The translations under genes were made by a program, and so were the position numbers. Positions 50,396 through 62,400 of a DNA stretch of 64,000 nt are shown here, in pieces. Location of the stretch: assembly GCA_965153455.1 (NCBI GenBank), contig OZ234502.1, positions 11,873,495 to 11,937,494 of the forward strand. Direction: 5' to 3'. The DNA is from Sphagnum compactum (lineage: Eukaryota > Bryophyta > Sphagnopsida > Sphagnales). The notes beneath the pieces were generated by a model. The model made no database searches. It saw only the letters and a program-made list of their open reading frames with translations, and was not told the origin of the DNA. Position 1 is the stretch's first letter. Every line of letters begins with the position of its first letter.

Positions 50396-52042
50396 GATGC
50401 TCGCCATTAACACTCCAATATGTAATTCTTTCAAAAAAGAATGTTGGATAGATCATAAACCTATATATCTTGCATTTAAATTGTACCAAGATTGATGCCT
50501 CTATTTACTTTGCCATCTTTAAGTTGCAAACCCATAAAAACTTGTCGTTACGTATAGGCCCAAGATATAATTACATTAAAAACTTGGATATGAAGGTGGG
50601 ACATTGTGTTAATTATCTTGAGTCATGCAAATTGGTAATGTAGATAGTTCAATATTCAATTTTAGTATTTATAAATCCATCACCAAACCTAGCCAAATCC
50701 ATTGTAACAAAGGCATTGCAAAATTTGTGAAGTTGTGTAAACTATAGGATGGATATTGTGTGTGCCCTCATTATACTTGTTTGAAAACAATTCCCACCCA
50801 CCATGTAAATGTAGTGTTGAATACAAAACTAGAAGTCAAAATAGTTACATGCACTACAACGATCCCAACATTACTAGCAATTACTCTAATTTGAAATTGT
50901 TGGAATTGATTAACCTTTTTTATTGGGAAAGAAATTTCAAAATGTCAACGAAAAAGGAGTGTTTCATCAAAATTCCTTATTTGTAAAAACACTAGCCAAT
51001 TTTTTTAAAACATTTTTTTTGAAGGAAAATTGGCTAGATTTTGACAACATTTAAATGTTTTTGATAGTTTATCAACTATTTTTTTGACAGTTTGGGCAAT
51101 TTTCTACAAATGCGTTGCCAACTAAATCTTGTTTTGGATGATTGCTTATGATGTTACATTCGAAAATTGAAGGAAATAAAAAAAACACTTAATTGACTTC
51201 AAAGTTAAAATGAAAAAAATGTAATGTATAACAAAATGTTCACATTATTTACCAATATGGATATTCAATACTATTTAATGGTAAAGTTGGTTTCCTCACT
51301 ATTTTATTAAGTCCAATATTGAAAGCTATTGATCTCTTCACGGCCTATATGCATACCATTTTATTTAAAGTACATGGTCATTCTTATAGCCATGGTCAAT
51401 ATTTTGAAAGTTACAAAATTTGGTTATACACATACCATAGTGATATCGTAAAGTTGACAATGTAAATCAATACTTTGTATATATCATTTTGACATTACAT
51501 GTTTTTGGAAATTTTTTTTGGTACCATTACCATATTGGTATTTGAACCATCGACTTGCCCCCAACACACTAGTCCAAGTGTCTTTTTAATGTCTTGACAA
51601 CATGAGTAGTTGGGCTTGAAGAAGATCACCAGCACACTTAAGGGATGTACTAATGGTGGGTGAAAAGGAAACCAAGTGGTTAGGTCAATTTCTAACTTTA
51701 CTACCTACCTACAAAAGACCCATTTATTAGTCCTTAACCATGGTTAACCATTGACATGAATCTACTTAGAATTGATCTTGTTACTTAGTATTGACCTATA
51801 ATCTTACTTACTTAACCCTATCCTTTAGGGTATAGGTCACCAAGGTGAAACCCAACATCCACTAGGTTTGGGTTCATCCGAAGCTGAGTCAGTATAGGCA
51901 TCCAATGGATGGATGGTGCTTTGGTGGCTATTCTGTTGACTTTGAGTCTGTGACCACCCCCCATGAATGCCACTGCCAACTATACAAAGAAAATGTGCTG
52001 TACACAATTTCCTGGTGCACTTCCCTCCCTAAGAAAGAATAA
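50396..52042. other. Gene-free AT-rich DNA
   Basis: No gene recognised. A minus-strand B-box-like CGATGGTTCAAAT lies at 51552-51540 with an A-box-like stretch about 40-50 bp upstream, a possible SINE remnant. Confidence 0.45.
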
Positions 52043-52411
52043 CAAGGGGGGGTGGTGTGTGTCACACTATGGATGGCCTTGCCATTTACATTAAAAAAAT
52101 TAAGTATCTTAAAGGCAAAAAGAAGAATTATGGAAACTCAAATATTTCACCATGAAAAAATAAAATTTTGAAAAAACAAAAAAAAAAAAATCCTCTACAA
52201 GAAACCAAAATCCTTCAAAATATCATAACTCTATTATAACTAATCTCAAGTTTCAACACAAGCCAAAATATATCATCTTTTCAAAAATCCTCATATAAAA
52301 ATAGACCTATTATTATTATTACCTAGTATGGGCCAAAATCCCTTAAGCTACTATACTCTATAATGAATCTAAATACGATAATATCCTTTGCCTTTGGTAG
52401 GCAAGGCCAAT
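52043..52411 (-). repeat. Dispersed repeat family R1, copy 3 (inverted)
   Basis: Same orientation as copy 2, with the same landmarks in order: CAAGGG-GTGTGTGTCACACTATGG, AGAAACCAAAATCCTTC, CTCAAGTTTCAACACAAGCC, TATTATTATTATT and GGCAAGGCC. It has an extra A-run expansion near 52,165-52,190. Confidence 0.75.
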
Positions 52412-52751
52412 AAAAGACCCAAACAAATATATTTTAAATTTGTTTTAATAGAAATTAAAATAGCCTTTAGTTTTATTTATACAATACATTATAATGGGCT
52501 AATGATTTTTTAAACATTTCTTTAACTATCAACATGGTACATGAATTGGACTATCAATTATTAACATGTTGAGACCATTACTTAGAAGTTGCATTTTACA
52601 CTTACCATAAGATGTAAAAAAAGTATGTATTAAAAAAATGGGCTAAGCCCGATGATGACTTTGCAATGGCCTGCTGGTCTGGTGAGCCCGGTCTGGTGGC
52701 ACTCTGCAAAGCCATCAAGGGCATACCCATAATCTGAACGGAAACTACAAA

Positions 52752-53039
52752 TTCTGAACAACTACAAATTTCATTTTGTGTACATAAAACAAATTCTGAA
52801 CAATGCAAGTTCATTCTTCTACGGAAACGATTTTGGACATTCGAGAATTATGTTTAAAAAATTATGATAGTTGAGAAAGACAGTCGACGATTCTGAACGA
52901 TTACAATTTCAAAATTCTTGTACGTAAAACAAGAATACAATTCTGAACAACAATACAAGTTCAGTTTTACGGAAAATGAGTTTGGACATTTGACAATTAA
53001 TGTTTAAATTATATGATAGTTGAGAAAAACAGTTGACGA
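52752..53039. repeat. Tandem duplication (139 + 149 bp) upstream of the thiol-lyase gene
   Basis: Units at 52752-52890 and 52891-53039 both start TTCTGAAC and end AGTYGACGA, sharing AAAACAAGAA/TACAATTCTGAACAA, TTTGGACATT and TATGATAGTTGAGAAA. They end about 430 bp before the OAS-TL start codon, so they may lie in its promoter. Confidence 0.85.
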
Positions 53040-53303
53040 TTACATGACGTAATGAACAGTGATAAGGGACATTATAATTATAATGATGATAACAAGGTCA
53101 GGTCCCGGTGACAAACGATTTTTGCAATTATGAAAAAAATAGCCTGAAAAGTGGCATAAAATGCCCTCAAAATCATTTATACGGATACGTATTCCAAACC
53201 AAAAAAGACACTTTGAAAAATACTTACGTAGTATTTTATACGCAGAAGCTGACGCACAGAATAATTGGACAGAATCTAGATGGACAGAATCTGCCTCGAG
53301 CGC

Positions 53304-53332
53304 CCTCTCTCTCTCTCTCTCTCTCTCTCTCG
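53304..53332. promoter_or_regulatory. (CT)n array in the thiol-lyase leader
   Basis: About 14 CT units lie some 140-165 bp upstream of the ATG at 53471, a typical place for pyrimidine-rich plant 5' leaders. The transcription start is not defined, so leader versus promoter is inference. Confidence 0.5.
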
Positions 53333-53470
53333 CTTTGTCTGTGTGCGTGTACTTCTCTCTCGCGCGCGTTCTCGCTTCCTGCATGTCCGGCGCTATCGTT
53401 ACCGAGTCAGCGAGAGCGCGAGGTTTGGGTGCCGGTTTTTGTGTTGTTGCATTGCAAGTTCGGAAAAGGA

Positions 53471-53595
53471 ATGGCGAGCAATTTGAAATGCAGCTCTATA
53501 TATGTGGATGTGGCGAAGAATTCAGCAGTAGTGCCCGTGAGGACGAGGACGACGGCAGTCGCAGGTGAATTGCGTTCGTGTGCAGCAGCGTGGAA

Positions 53596-53627
<32 letters not shown>

Positions 53628-56600
53628 GGATAGGATATAGCAGAAGAGTGGGCTCTTCTTCTTCTTCTTCTTCTTCTTCTTCTTCGGGAAAGATGGCGAA
53701 GTATGTGAAGAGACCGGTGGTTAATCAGGCCGTCTCGGTCGAGACCGACAAGGAGGTCGAATTTCATCTCAACATCGCGGAGGATGTTACACAGGTATGA
53801 CCCGGTTTTTTTTTTGTGTACTCTGATCTTAGTTCTCTTGAGAAACTGTTTTTCTTGTTTTTTTCCCCCCTGTTTCCGCGAGGGAAAGGTCGGAATTTTG
53901 AATGCGGTTTACTGTTTTAGAGATATGGCGGTGCGCACATCCAATTTTCGAAAGGGGAGGAGAGTCTTTGTTTGAAAGCAGTGGGGGGAGGACGATGTTT
54001 ATGTTTTCCGTGTGATACTTGTGAGGCCGCAGACGCTTCTTATTACTACTTGAACTGCATCGCCAGACATGGTGGTGAACTATTGTTCAGTAGTAGCAGG
54101 TGTTTTGGAGAAGAGAGGTTTCGGGTTTGACGACAAGGAAACATAATGCTGGGTGGATGGTGTGTGTTTGGTTGGAGGGAAACCAGTTGATAGGGAAGAC
54201 GCCAATGGTGTACCTAAATTCTGTTGTGGAGGGCTGTGGGGCCAACATTGCAGCCAAATTGGAGATCATGGAACCGTGCTGTAGTGTGAAAGATAGGTCT
54301 GTTCTTCACCTGTTCCATGTCAAATGCACATGCAGTGGATGCAATCTTGAAAGATAGGTCTGTTCTGCATGCGTTCCATTTCAAAACTCACAAGCATTGG
54401 ATCTTGTTGTGAAGACTGATCCTTGGAGGCCAACCCAAAGTGCAGGATTGGCAAGAGCATGATTGAAGATGCAGAGGCGAAGGGTGCTATCATTCCTGGA
54501 AAGGTAATGGCAAGCTTTGTTTAGTGACTGAAACACTGGGGCAGTATGTGAGGGAGTACAGACCAGCTGATGTGAATCAAGTTTTCCTCTTGTTACCTCT
54601 GTTGCAGTACTAGTCCATATTTCCTTCCAATCTGCAAGTGAAGCTGTATTTGAGAAGATGTGAAGAAAGGAAGGGTACAGTTCCCATGTTCTCCCATTCT
54701 TTTCCATGCTCGTGTGAGTTTTATGTAATGCTGCCTCGTGCTATCAAAGTGCTTTGTGCATCCAACTTGCTTGCAGGTCGTCTGCTAGATTTTCATTTTG
54801 ATCTATTGGATGTGCAGAGTGTTCTTGTGGAGCCTACAAGTGGAAACACAGGGATAGCGCTGGCCTTCATAGCTGCTGCTAAGGGCTACAAACTCATCCT
54901 TACCATGCCAGCATCTATGAGTCTGGAACGACGTGTTTTGCTGAAGGCTTTTGGTGCAGAGCTCATTCTTACTGAGTCAGCCAAAGGAATGAAGGGTGCT
55001 GTCCAGAAGGCAGAAGAAATTGTGAAAAAGACACCTAATTCCTACATGCTTCAGCAGTTTGAGAATCCTGCAAATCCTAAGGTACTCACTTGAGTGTGAA
55101 CAGGTTACTGACTTTGCTTCAACTTTTGACGATGGCTGACAAGGGTTACAGTAAGAAACCTCTTGGCTCACAGTTGGATTGTTGTGTTGTAGATCCACTT
55201 TGAGACGACAGGACCAGAGATTTGGGAAGACGCAGCAGGAAAAGTTGACATCCTTGTCGCTGGAATCGGTACAGGTGGTACAGTCACTGGAGCTGGACAT
55301 TATCTAAAGAGCAAGAACCCCAACATCAAGGTCTGAACCAGCTGTGCCACACTCTTATCCTAGTTTTGGAAGGTTTGTGAGAGAATGCGTTAAAGTTTAT
55401 TAGCAGCCATTCAAGGAATCTCAACCCCCTCTTGGGTGTGCCTGATTTACAGATATATGGTGTGGAGCCGTCAGAAAGCAGTGTTCTGTCCGGTGGGAAG
55501 CCAGGTGTGATTATGGTTATTTCAGAGTGATCATTGTTCTTGTTACCAAACTAGCATCTCACAGAACAGAAGGAGAAGTAAATTGCTTGTTCCTTGTGTT
55601 GATATCTGATTGACCTCTAGTGTAGTATTCAGAATTTCTGACAGTCCCTAGAGTGGAGTGATAGTTGTCAATGTCAGGACACTGTTTATATTTCCAGCAG
55701 TTGGTTGATACCGGGAACTTTCCCCCCAAAAGAATTGGGCAATTAGATGCTGAGAGATTTAAGATATCTTTTTTGCTTGAATACTAGCATCTATCTCATT
55801 TTCACTGACATTGACCACTGCAGATATTCTTTATTGGTCAATGGTCAGCAGCAGCCTTACATGATTGTGCATTTAGCAGCTCTTGGACAACCTGGGATTG
55901 AAATGACATTTGTCAACAATGGCTTATGGGGCCTGGTGTGGTGCAGGTCCTCACAAAATTCAAGGGATAGGTGCAGGGTTCATTCCTGGCGTTCTTGACG
56001 TTGACATTCTTGATGAAGTTATTCAAGTATGCTGGCTATTTTTCATCATTTTTCTCCATGTTCTCATTGTGCTTCTGCATGTTTTTGCTCATCACTAGGT
56101 AGCTTTGCAGTGGATGTGCCCTTGGACAAAATTGTGTTTGAACTTTTCCAGTCTTATGAGAATTACTCACAAATTGTGGATTGAGGATGTTGAATATGGC
56201 AATGTTCATTTTTTGTTTTCAGGTTTCCAGCAATGATTCAGTTGAGATGGCAAAAGAGCTTGCCCTGAAAGAAGGTTTGCTGGTAACTATCTATGCGACT
56301 TTGTTTCACTTTCTCCCTACTGACTTTTTGATCATTCATTTTATGCAAATTGTTTGCTGATGATCATGAATTGACTGCTGCAACCTGCTGAAACTACTCC
56401 CTGGTTCCGAGAGGTACAATGGCATATTCAGTTTAGATGCCCTGTCAACACAGAGTCCCCCCTGTAATCAAAGCAGAGCAACAGGGTGCTTGCACTACAG
56501 GTTATTCCCATTGACAGTGCTATATAAAGGATTGGAGCTCAGATCTGTCTTGCCCAGAATGTGCTAACTGCTAACTCAGTACTAGACGCATCAGATCGTC

Positions 56601-57095
56601 ACCTACTGTGAGCTTTGCTTTTATATCAAGCCTGTGTGCATCATCCCTAGTTGCAGGAGTGGTATTTGAACAGCTGAATATCTAGCTTCTCTAGTCCTAT
56701 CTTATAGGTCATTCTACCCTTAGCCTGTGTTGATTGTTATAGGATATGGGAAAGTAATCCATTCTGCCTGAATATTGTTGGCAGGTGGGAATTTCATCAG
56801 GGGCTGCCACAGTAGCAGCAATCCAAGTGGCTAAGAGACCTGAGAACAAAGGCAAATTAATTGTTGTAAGTGGATCTTTGTCAATTCAGCTGGCTTGTCA
56901 AAAAAGAGTTCTAAATTGACCTGAGGTTAGACCTATTTTATGGTCTTTCTTACCCCGTGCCAAGGTTTTGAACTATAGATACCAATCTTGTTGTGTGTAC
57001 AGGTGGTTTTGCCAAGTTTTGGAGAAAGGTATCTCTCAACTGTGCTTTTTCAATCAATCCGAGAAGAAGCTGAATTGATGCAGCCTGAACCGTAG
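53471..57095 (+). CDS. OASTL: O-acetylserine (thiol)lyase / cysteine synthase, plastid-type, 10 exons, 419 aa
   Basis: PLP enzyme making cysteine from O-acetylserine and sulfide. Exons: 53471-53794, 54187-54296, 54446-54503, 54818-55081, 55193-55330, 55453-55504, 55947-56026, 56223-56282, 56785-56865, 57003-57095; all GT-AG, all phases close, 1,260 nt. The core begins [24 protein letters not shown] places the Schiff-base lysine at about residue 143; PTSGNTG (170-176) binds substrate; GTGGT (278-282) binds PLP phosphate; SSGAA (366-370) and [11 protein letters not shown] follow. The first roughly 90 residues are Ser/Ala/Arg-rich with few acidic residues, consistent with a chloroplast transit peptide; a mitochondrial one is not excluded. 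This extension has runs of 10 and 11 serines encoded by (TCG)10 and (TCT)10TCG. The residue before the catalytic motif is Cys-Cys-Ser where relatives often have Cys-Ser-Ser. The start is the first in-frame ATG after the CT-rich leader. Intron 2 opens with a duplication of the splice donor. Confidence 0.95.
54288..54409 (+). repeat. 61-bp duplication spanning the exon 2 splice donor
   Basis: GAAAGATAGGTCTGTTCT at 54288 (the end of exon 2 plus its donor) recurs at 54349, followed by further similarity (GTTCCAT-TCAAA...CA, TTGGATC). The second copy has an intact AG/GT. Use of it would keep the frame open from exon 2 to a TAG at 54355-54357, right at the decoy junction. Confidence 0.8.
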
Positions 57096-59466
57096 GTGTT
57101 CAAAAAACTGTCTCCTTCAACACCAGCTGGAATGGCCTGGCAAGCAATATGTGAATATAAATGGATACCATTGGATTTTGCAGGTAGAGAGTTTTCTCAT
57201 AGGGTAGTTATGGTGATCAGAACAGGGCCCTGATAGCTCTGATGTTGGTGGTGACAGATAAGAAGGTTGCAATCAGAAAGCCACACATTGTGTGGAAGTT
57301 CCAGTTGGATGAGATTGTATCTTACGTTTGTAAAATGAATGCAGAAAAAGCAATAAGCACCACAATGCTCAATGAAATGAATAGCCTTCTCGTGAGGATA
57401 ACAAGATGTTTTTTCCCCCAATTGGATGTACTAAATCCTGGTAGTCACCAGTGGCATGATTAAAGAATATCTTCAGGTTGCAGGAGGCTCCTAACTTGGC
57501 AGTGCACACATGACTAACTCTACATACCTGTCATACCTGCCATCCATGTTTGGTATATACTGTGGAAATTGTTTTGTTGCTGAAAGGAATTGGATTCAGC
57601 AAGAGTCATTGGTTCACTGTTCATTGGTTTAACCAGTTGATTTGAATTGTGCCCATCACACACACGCCATGAATGAGATTATGATTTGCTTTTCCAGACT
57701 TTGGGACTTCTGAGGATGGCGATTCTGGAAAACTTTGATAAAGCATGGTACATTTGTTGCCAGTAGTGAGAAAATGTTGCCTGTTTTTTTTTTCTATGCA
57801 ATTTCATTCATGGCTACAGTTTGCAACTACAGTCTACAGTGGATGCCTCAAGGAATGGGAATCACTTGAATGTCATACTCATCTGACTTTGTGCAAGCAA
57901 AGAGATAATGGTTTGGCTGGAACAACATTCTATGATTCTAACCAATAAATTATAGAGAGAACACGAACTTTATACTTCTGTGCACATAGAATCTTGATAG
58001 GTTAAGACAACAAACTCCAGCACCTGCTTCAAAGTCCCAAACCTCGGAGAGTTGAAGGTGCCATGAGTACTAAATTGCAGCTGTGCTTGGACACTCATCG
58101 TGTCACATTATTGATTTGCAACTAATTATCAGTGTCCAGGCAGAAACTGTCATAATCTTCTCATTCAATGAAGATCAATTTACGGGTCAATCTCACAAAG
58201 TGTGAACTGTCTGTTTCCTATGCTGCGTTACAGAAATATATATATATATAAATACTTTTTAGAGGGTTGCAAGTTCACAATTTGCACTTGCATCTTCTGA
58301 AAGTTTGAATTAGATTTGCCATTCAATTTGAGCATACATCTCATTCCTCCAGTTGCCAACTGCAGGATGGCACAGTGCACAGAAGTTAAGACCTTCCAAA
58401 ATGCAATTAGAATCCTTCTGACAATCCCCCAAGGCCCTTTACCTGCTGCCCACTGATCTGATGTTGCACACCTTAGTCTCATATGATGTCCATGCCCATG
58501 TACAAATTCCAATGTATCCTGATGTTCCTGTGGCCATCCTCTTGTCCCATGACTATTGGCATCATCAAAACCATCCCGGATATAGATGGACAGGTGAGGC
58601 CATTTGGGCATGTTTTACTGTGCGGTGTCAGGGTGTCAGCCAGCCAAGAAAGGGCCTGTGGAACCATCCAATAGCACAGTCAGCAAATTTTGAAGGTTCT
58701 ATTCCTGTAACCCACTGTGCCATGCAGTCACTTCATTTTCATCCAGCCACATTTCATGTCCCACTCGTAGCTTAGGTGTCAAGTTCTTTGTCAATGCCAT
58801 GGACACCAGGTCCAACATCAAATGATGCCAATAAAATGAATTGACATCACACTGTACAATAAAAATGAATTGACATCATAGCGAAGGTTGCTTGCATGTT
58901 CAAGCTTTACTGTTAATTTGTGCAAAGAATTTATGGAGCTTGGAAATACTCAAGCTTGTTCTCCTTAGAGTTGGAAAGCTCTCTATATTTGCAGCGAGAT
59001 AGTTTTAGGATCTTGCCTGACACCTATTCTGTGGGTAATATTCTGAAAGATGCTCTCAAGATGATGCTACAATTGATTGGTCACTGTCTTTCCAAAAAAA
59101 AAAACCTCAACAAACTATCTGCCACTCATGACAGGCACAAGGCTCACAGTATAGTTGACCAACTCAAGATGACTACAGAAGGTGATTTTGTTAGTGGCTA
59201 CCCCTTTGTGACTTAAAGCACCACAACCCTTTGCCCTTGACATGCATCTCAAACCATGAGAGGTACACACCTCTTCGAAGATTTTCCTGATTGCTTAGTA
59301 TCAATCCCTTCTCAATAGGAAACTTAAAAGCAACGGAAATCCAATGAGTAATAATCACTACTAGATGACATAAAAGTCCAAGGCCTCAACCCCAATTTCA
59401 TTCAGAATTAGAAAGTGCATTTACCTTCAAATTACACAACTCATTCATGTGCCACACCCACTTCAA
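57096..59466. other. Convergent intergenic region, no gene seen
   Basis: It lies between the 3' ends of the thiol-lyase (plus) and PDAT (minus) genes and should contain both 3' untranslated regions. A short (AT)n run is at about 58238-58250. I recognise no protein domain. Confidence 0.55.
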
Positions 59467-62400
59467 TCAGAGATTCAATTTGATCCTCTCTGACCATGTC
59501 GGCAGATCAGAGTAGATTCGGTCTCCACCAATCTCATCACCCGACTGTCCTGAAGCAACCCTCAATATGTCTTCTATCAAAGCAAAATTTCCCATGATGT
59601 CAACATGGCTCCCACTCTGTGTTCCCCTTCCCTCAAGAAGATTTGTGGGTGGTGCATGGTTGTATTCCCGCACATAACTTGAACAGCTGGCAGGATTGAA
59701 CCGAGTCTTGCCCTTCCAAGGTTTGTAGCACATGAACCCAGCACTCAATGCTGGCACTGTTTCATCACCATCAACAAATTGGACACCTCCCTTAAGACAA
59801 CCCTCTGAATCTCCATCAGCTGACGAATCAATGCGGAATGGAATGTTGCAAGTATCAGTGGAGGGTGACACTTTGTATATATAAGATCTCTCTGTCAGGA
59901 TCCCAACGCCATATAGGCAAAAGACTTCCATCTCTGGTGCATTTGGGAGTCTGCATCATATAATGAGCACATCCAAGACACCAACAGGTTCACGGAACTG
60001 GCATCAACTGTAATTTTGTGCATAAGCTACACCCCGACTTCCTTATTTGGCATCAGATAGGCAAAAGGTGGTGTCTAAGAGTAACAACATAGTGGAGGAC
60101 AAGTAATAGATAAGAGAGTGAACTCACAATGTCTCAAGAGGATTTGACCAATGCCGAAAATGCTGGTATTTTGGATCATCAAGATCGTCTGCTAGACCGA
60201 ATCCCCAATTCTCCTCACCACGTACCATAAGTTTTGGGGCCACTCTTTTCATAAGACCCACTAAGTCATCAGCACAGTAGACATCATGATTTGCTACATC
60301 TTCCACATCATCCCAGCTCAACTCATGATACTCTGTCCAGACATCACCACAGGATGCATTCAAGTGAAGTTTGCCATTCCTTGATCCCATCTACACAATC
60401 ACAAAGTATTGGAACTCAGGTGATTTGATCAGGAAGAAAGAGTGTGAGAGGAACACAATTTTGTAGGGATTTGACCATAGATCTTACACACAATGGAAAA
60501 AGGAGTTGATATACAGAGAGAGGAACAAAGAATGATGGAAAGAGATATATATATGAGAGAAAGTCCCTGTCATGGTGAACTGGAATGTATAATCACCAAT
60601 ACACTAGTTCTATACATAGATTTCACATACCTTGGGAGACCCCTTCCTTTTCTCAAGAATGGCAGAGTAGGCTAGCACTGCTGCCTCTTTTCCAAAGGCC
60701 ACCATCCGCCCATAGTGTGCAAAAGGCTTTCCATGTGGCCCTATGTCTACCACTGATTCTTGTTTGGTCTTTGTAGACACCTGGTGATCATCAGGTGCAA
60801 ACTTGCTCTTCATGCAAGCATAACCCTCCTCTGGTGACCAGTTGGCATCCCCCCATATAGTATTGCCACCCTTTGGTATCATTGACATGCATGCATCCCA
60901 TGTACGTGTCACCCGCATCATGTGCTCTAATGTCTGGAGGCCAAAACGGTCATTACCAAGCACACCAGGTGCCATTGCCCTGCAACATTGTGGAGCACCA
61001 GGGGATGCAGGTTTTTCAGAAAAATACCATCTGCACTGTAACTGAGTCCATACCCCAATAACAAGGCCATGTGGCCAATTTGACTTTGACCTACATCTCT
61101 TAACAAATTCAACAACATTGGGAGTCTCAATCCTTGTTCACCTGGCAACAGCAATGTCTTTGGCTTCAGCAGAGAAAAGTCCTGCAAATGCTTTTGGCAC
61201 ACCCAGCAATGGTCCTGCAATGTTCATGGTTGCTTTGATATGGCATGCACACCAGTCTGGACCACCTCCACCTCCGATTGGCACAGGAGCTTCAACCCAC
61301 TTGAGGAAGTGTAAGAAGTAGAGAGATCCCATAGAGTGAGGGATGACGACCACTTTGTTGCCTGCATTAGTCTGTACCATTGTCTCAATGGTGCTCTTCA
61401 ATCTGCTCAAAGATTTGTCACGTACCTGGTAGGTGAATAAGAATAGGAGGTCAAAACTGCAAAACCTCAAACTGATGTAAACCCAAAATCTAGTACAGGC
61501 AGTAAGTGCAAATCTTTCAAGGGAAAACAGAGCAACCCATGAAACCTCACCTCGGTGTTTTGGAAAGTGAGTCGCCAATCATAAGCTGCCATGTGCATAT
61601 TTTTTTCTTCGTACCCAATCTGTGCTAGATTCTGAATCAAGACTGCCCACACAAAGTAGCCAGGTGCAAAGTAATCTGCTGCCACCAAGCCGGAGACAGG
61701 TCTAACCCTTATTCCATCTGGATCTAGCCCAGTCTCATTGTTTAATGACATATGCTCCATCCAGCATTTAGGCCTTCAATACCAGATTCCCATCCAATGT
61801 CAACTCTAAATCCTCCCTCCTCACCAACACTATTTCACTTCTTATCTCAAATCTGGTACCAGGATATCCTGCCCCTCCTAAAAAACATTCAGAAACCCTA
61901 CACACACGTCATCACAAAAAATCCAGATCTGCAACATACTGTACCTAGAAAGAAGCTCTCTGAACCCACCATTTTGACAAAACTTGAAGCTGTCTTACTG
62001 CAACAATTGAGCTGCAAATTTGCAAAGTTGGTCATAACCTTAAGGGTTTTAGGAGAGCATGAGGACTCAATTAGGGCACAAGAGTTTTAGGAGAGCATGA
62101 GGACTCAATTAGGGCACAGGGGTTTTAGGAGAGCATGAGGACTCAATTAGGGCACAAGGGTTTTAGGAGAGCAAGAGGACTCAATTAGGGCACAGGGGTT
62201 TTAGGAGAGCATGAGGACTCAATTAGGGCACAAGGGTTTTAGGAGAGCATGAGGACTCAATTAGGGCACAGGGGTTTTAGGAGAGCATGAGGACTCAATT
62301 AGGGCACAGGGGTTTTAAGAGAGCATGAGGACTCAATTAGAGCACAAGGGTTTTAGGAGAGCATGAGGACTCCATTAGGGCACAAGGGTTTTAGGAGAGC

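Noticed and set aside
53108-53470. Extended N-terminus of the thiol-lyase beginning at 53108
   Set aside because: The extra 121 residues are low-complexity Ser/Leu/Cys translated from the CT-rich leader and do not look like protein. The ATG at 53471 is a better start.
54100-54357. Separate short gene at 54100-54357
   Set aside because: It is exon 2 of the thiol-lyase read with intron on both sides; splice sites at 54186/54187 and 54296/54297 explain it.
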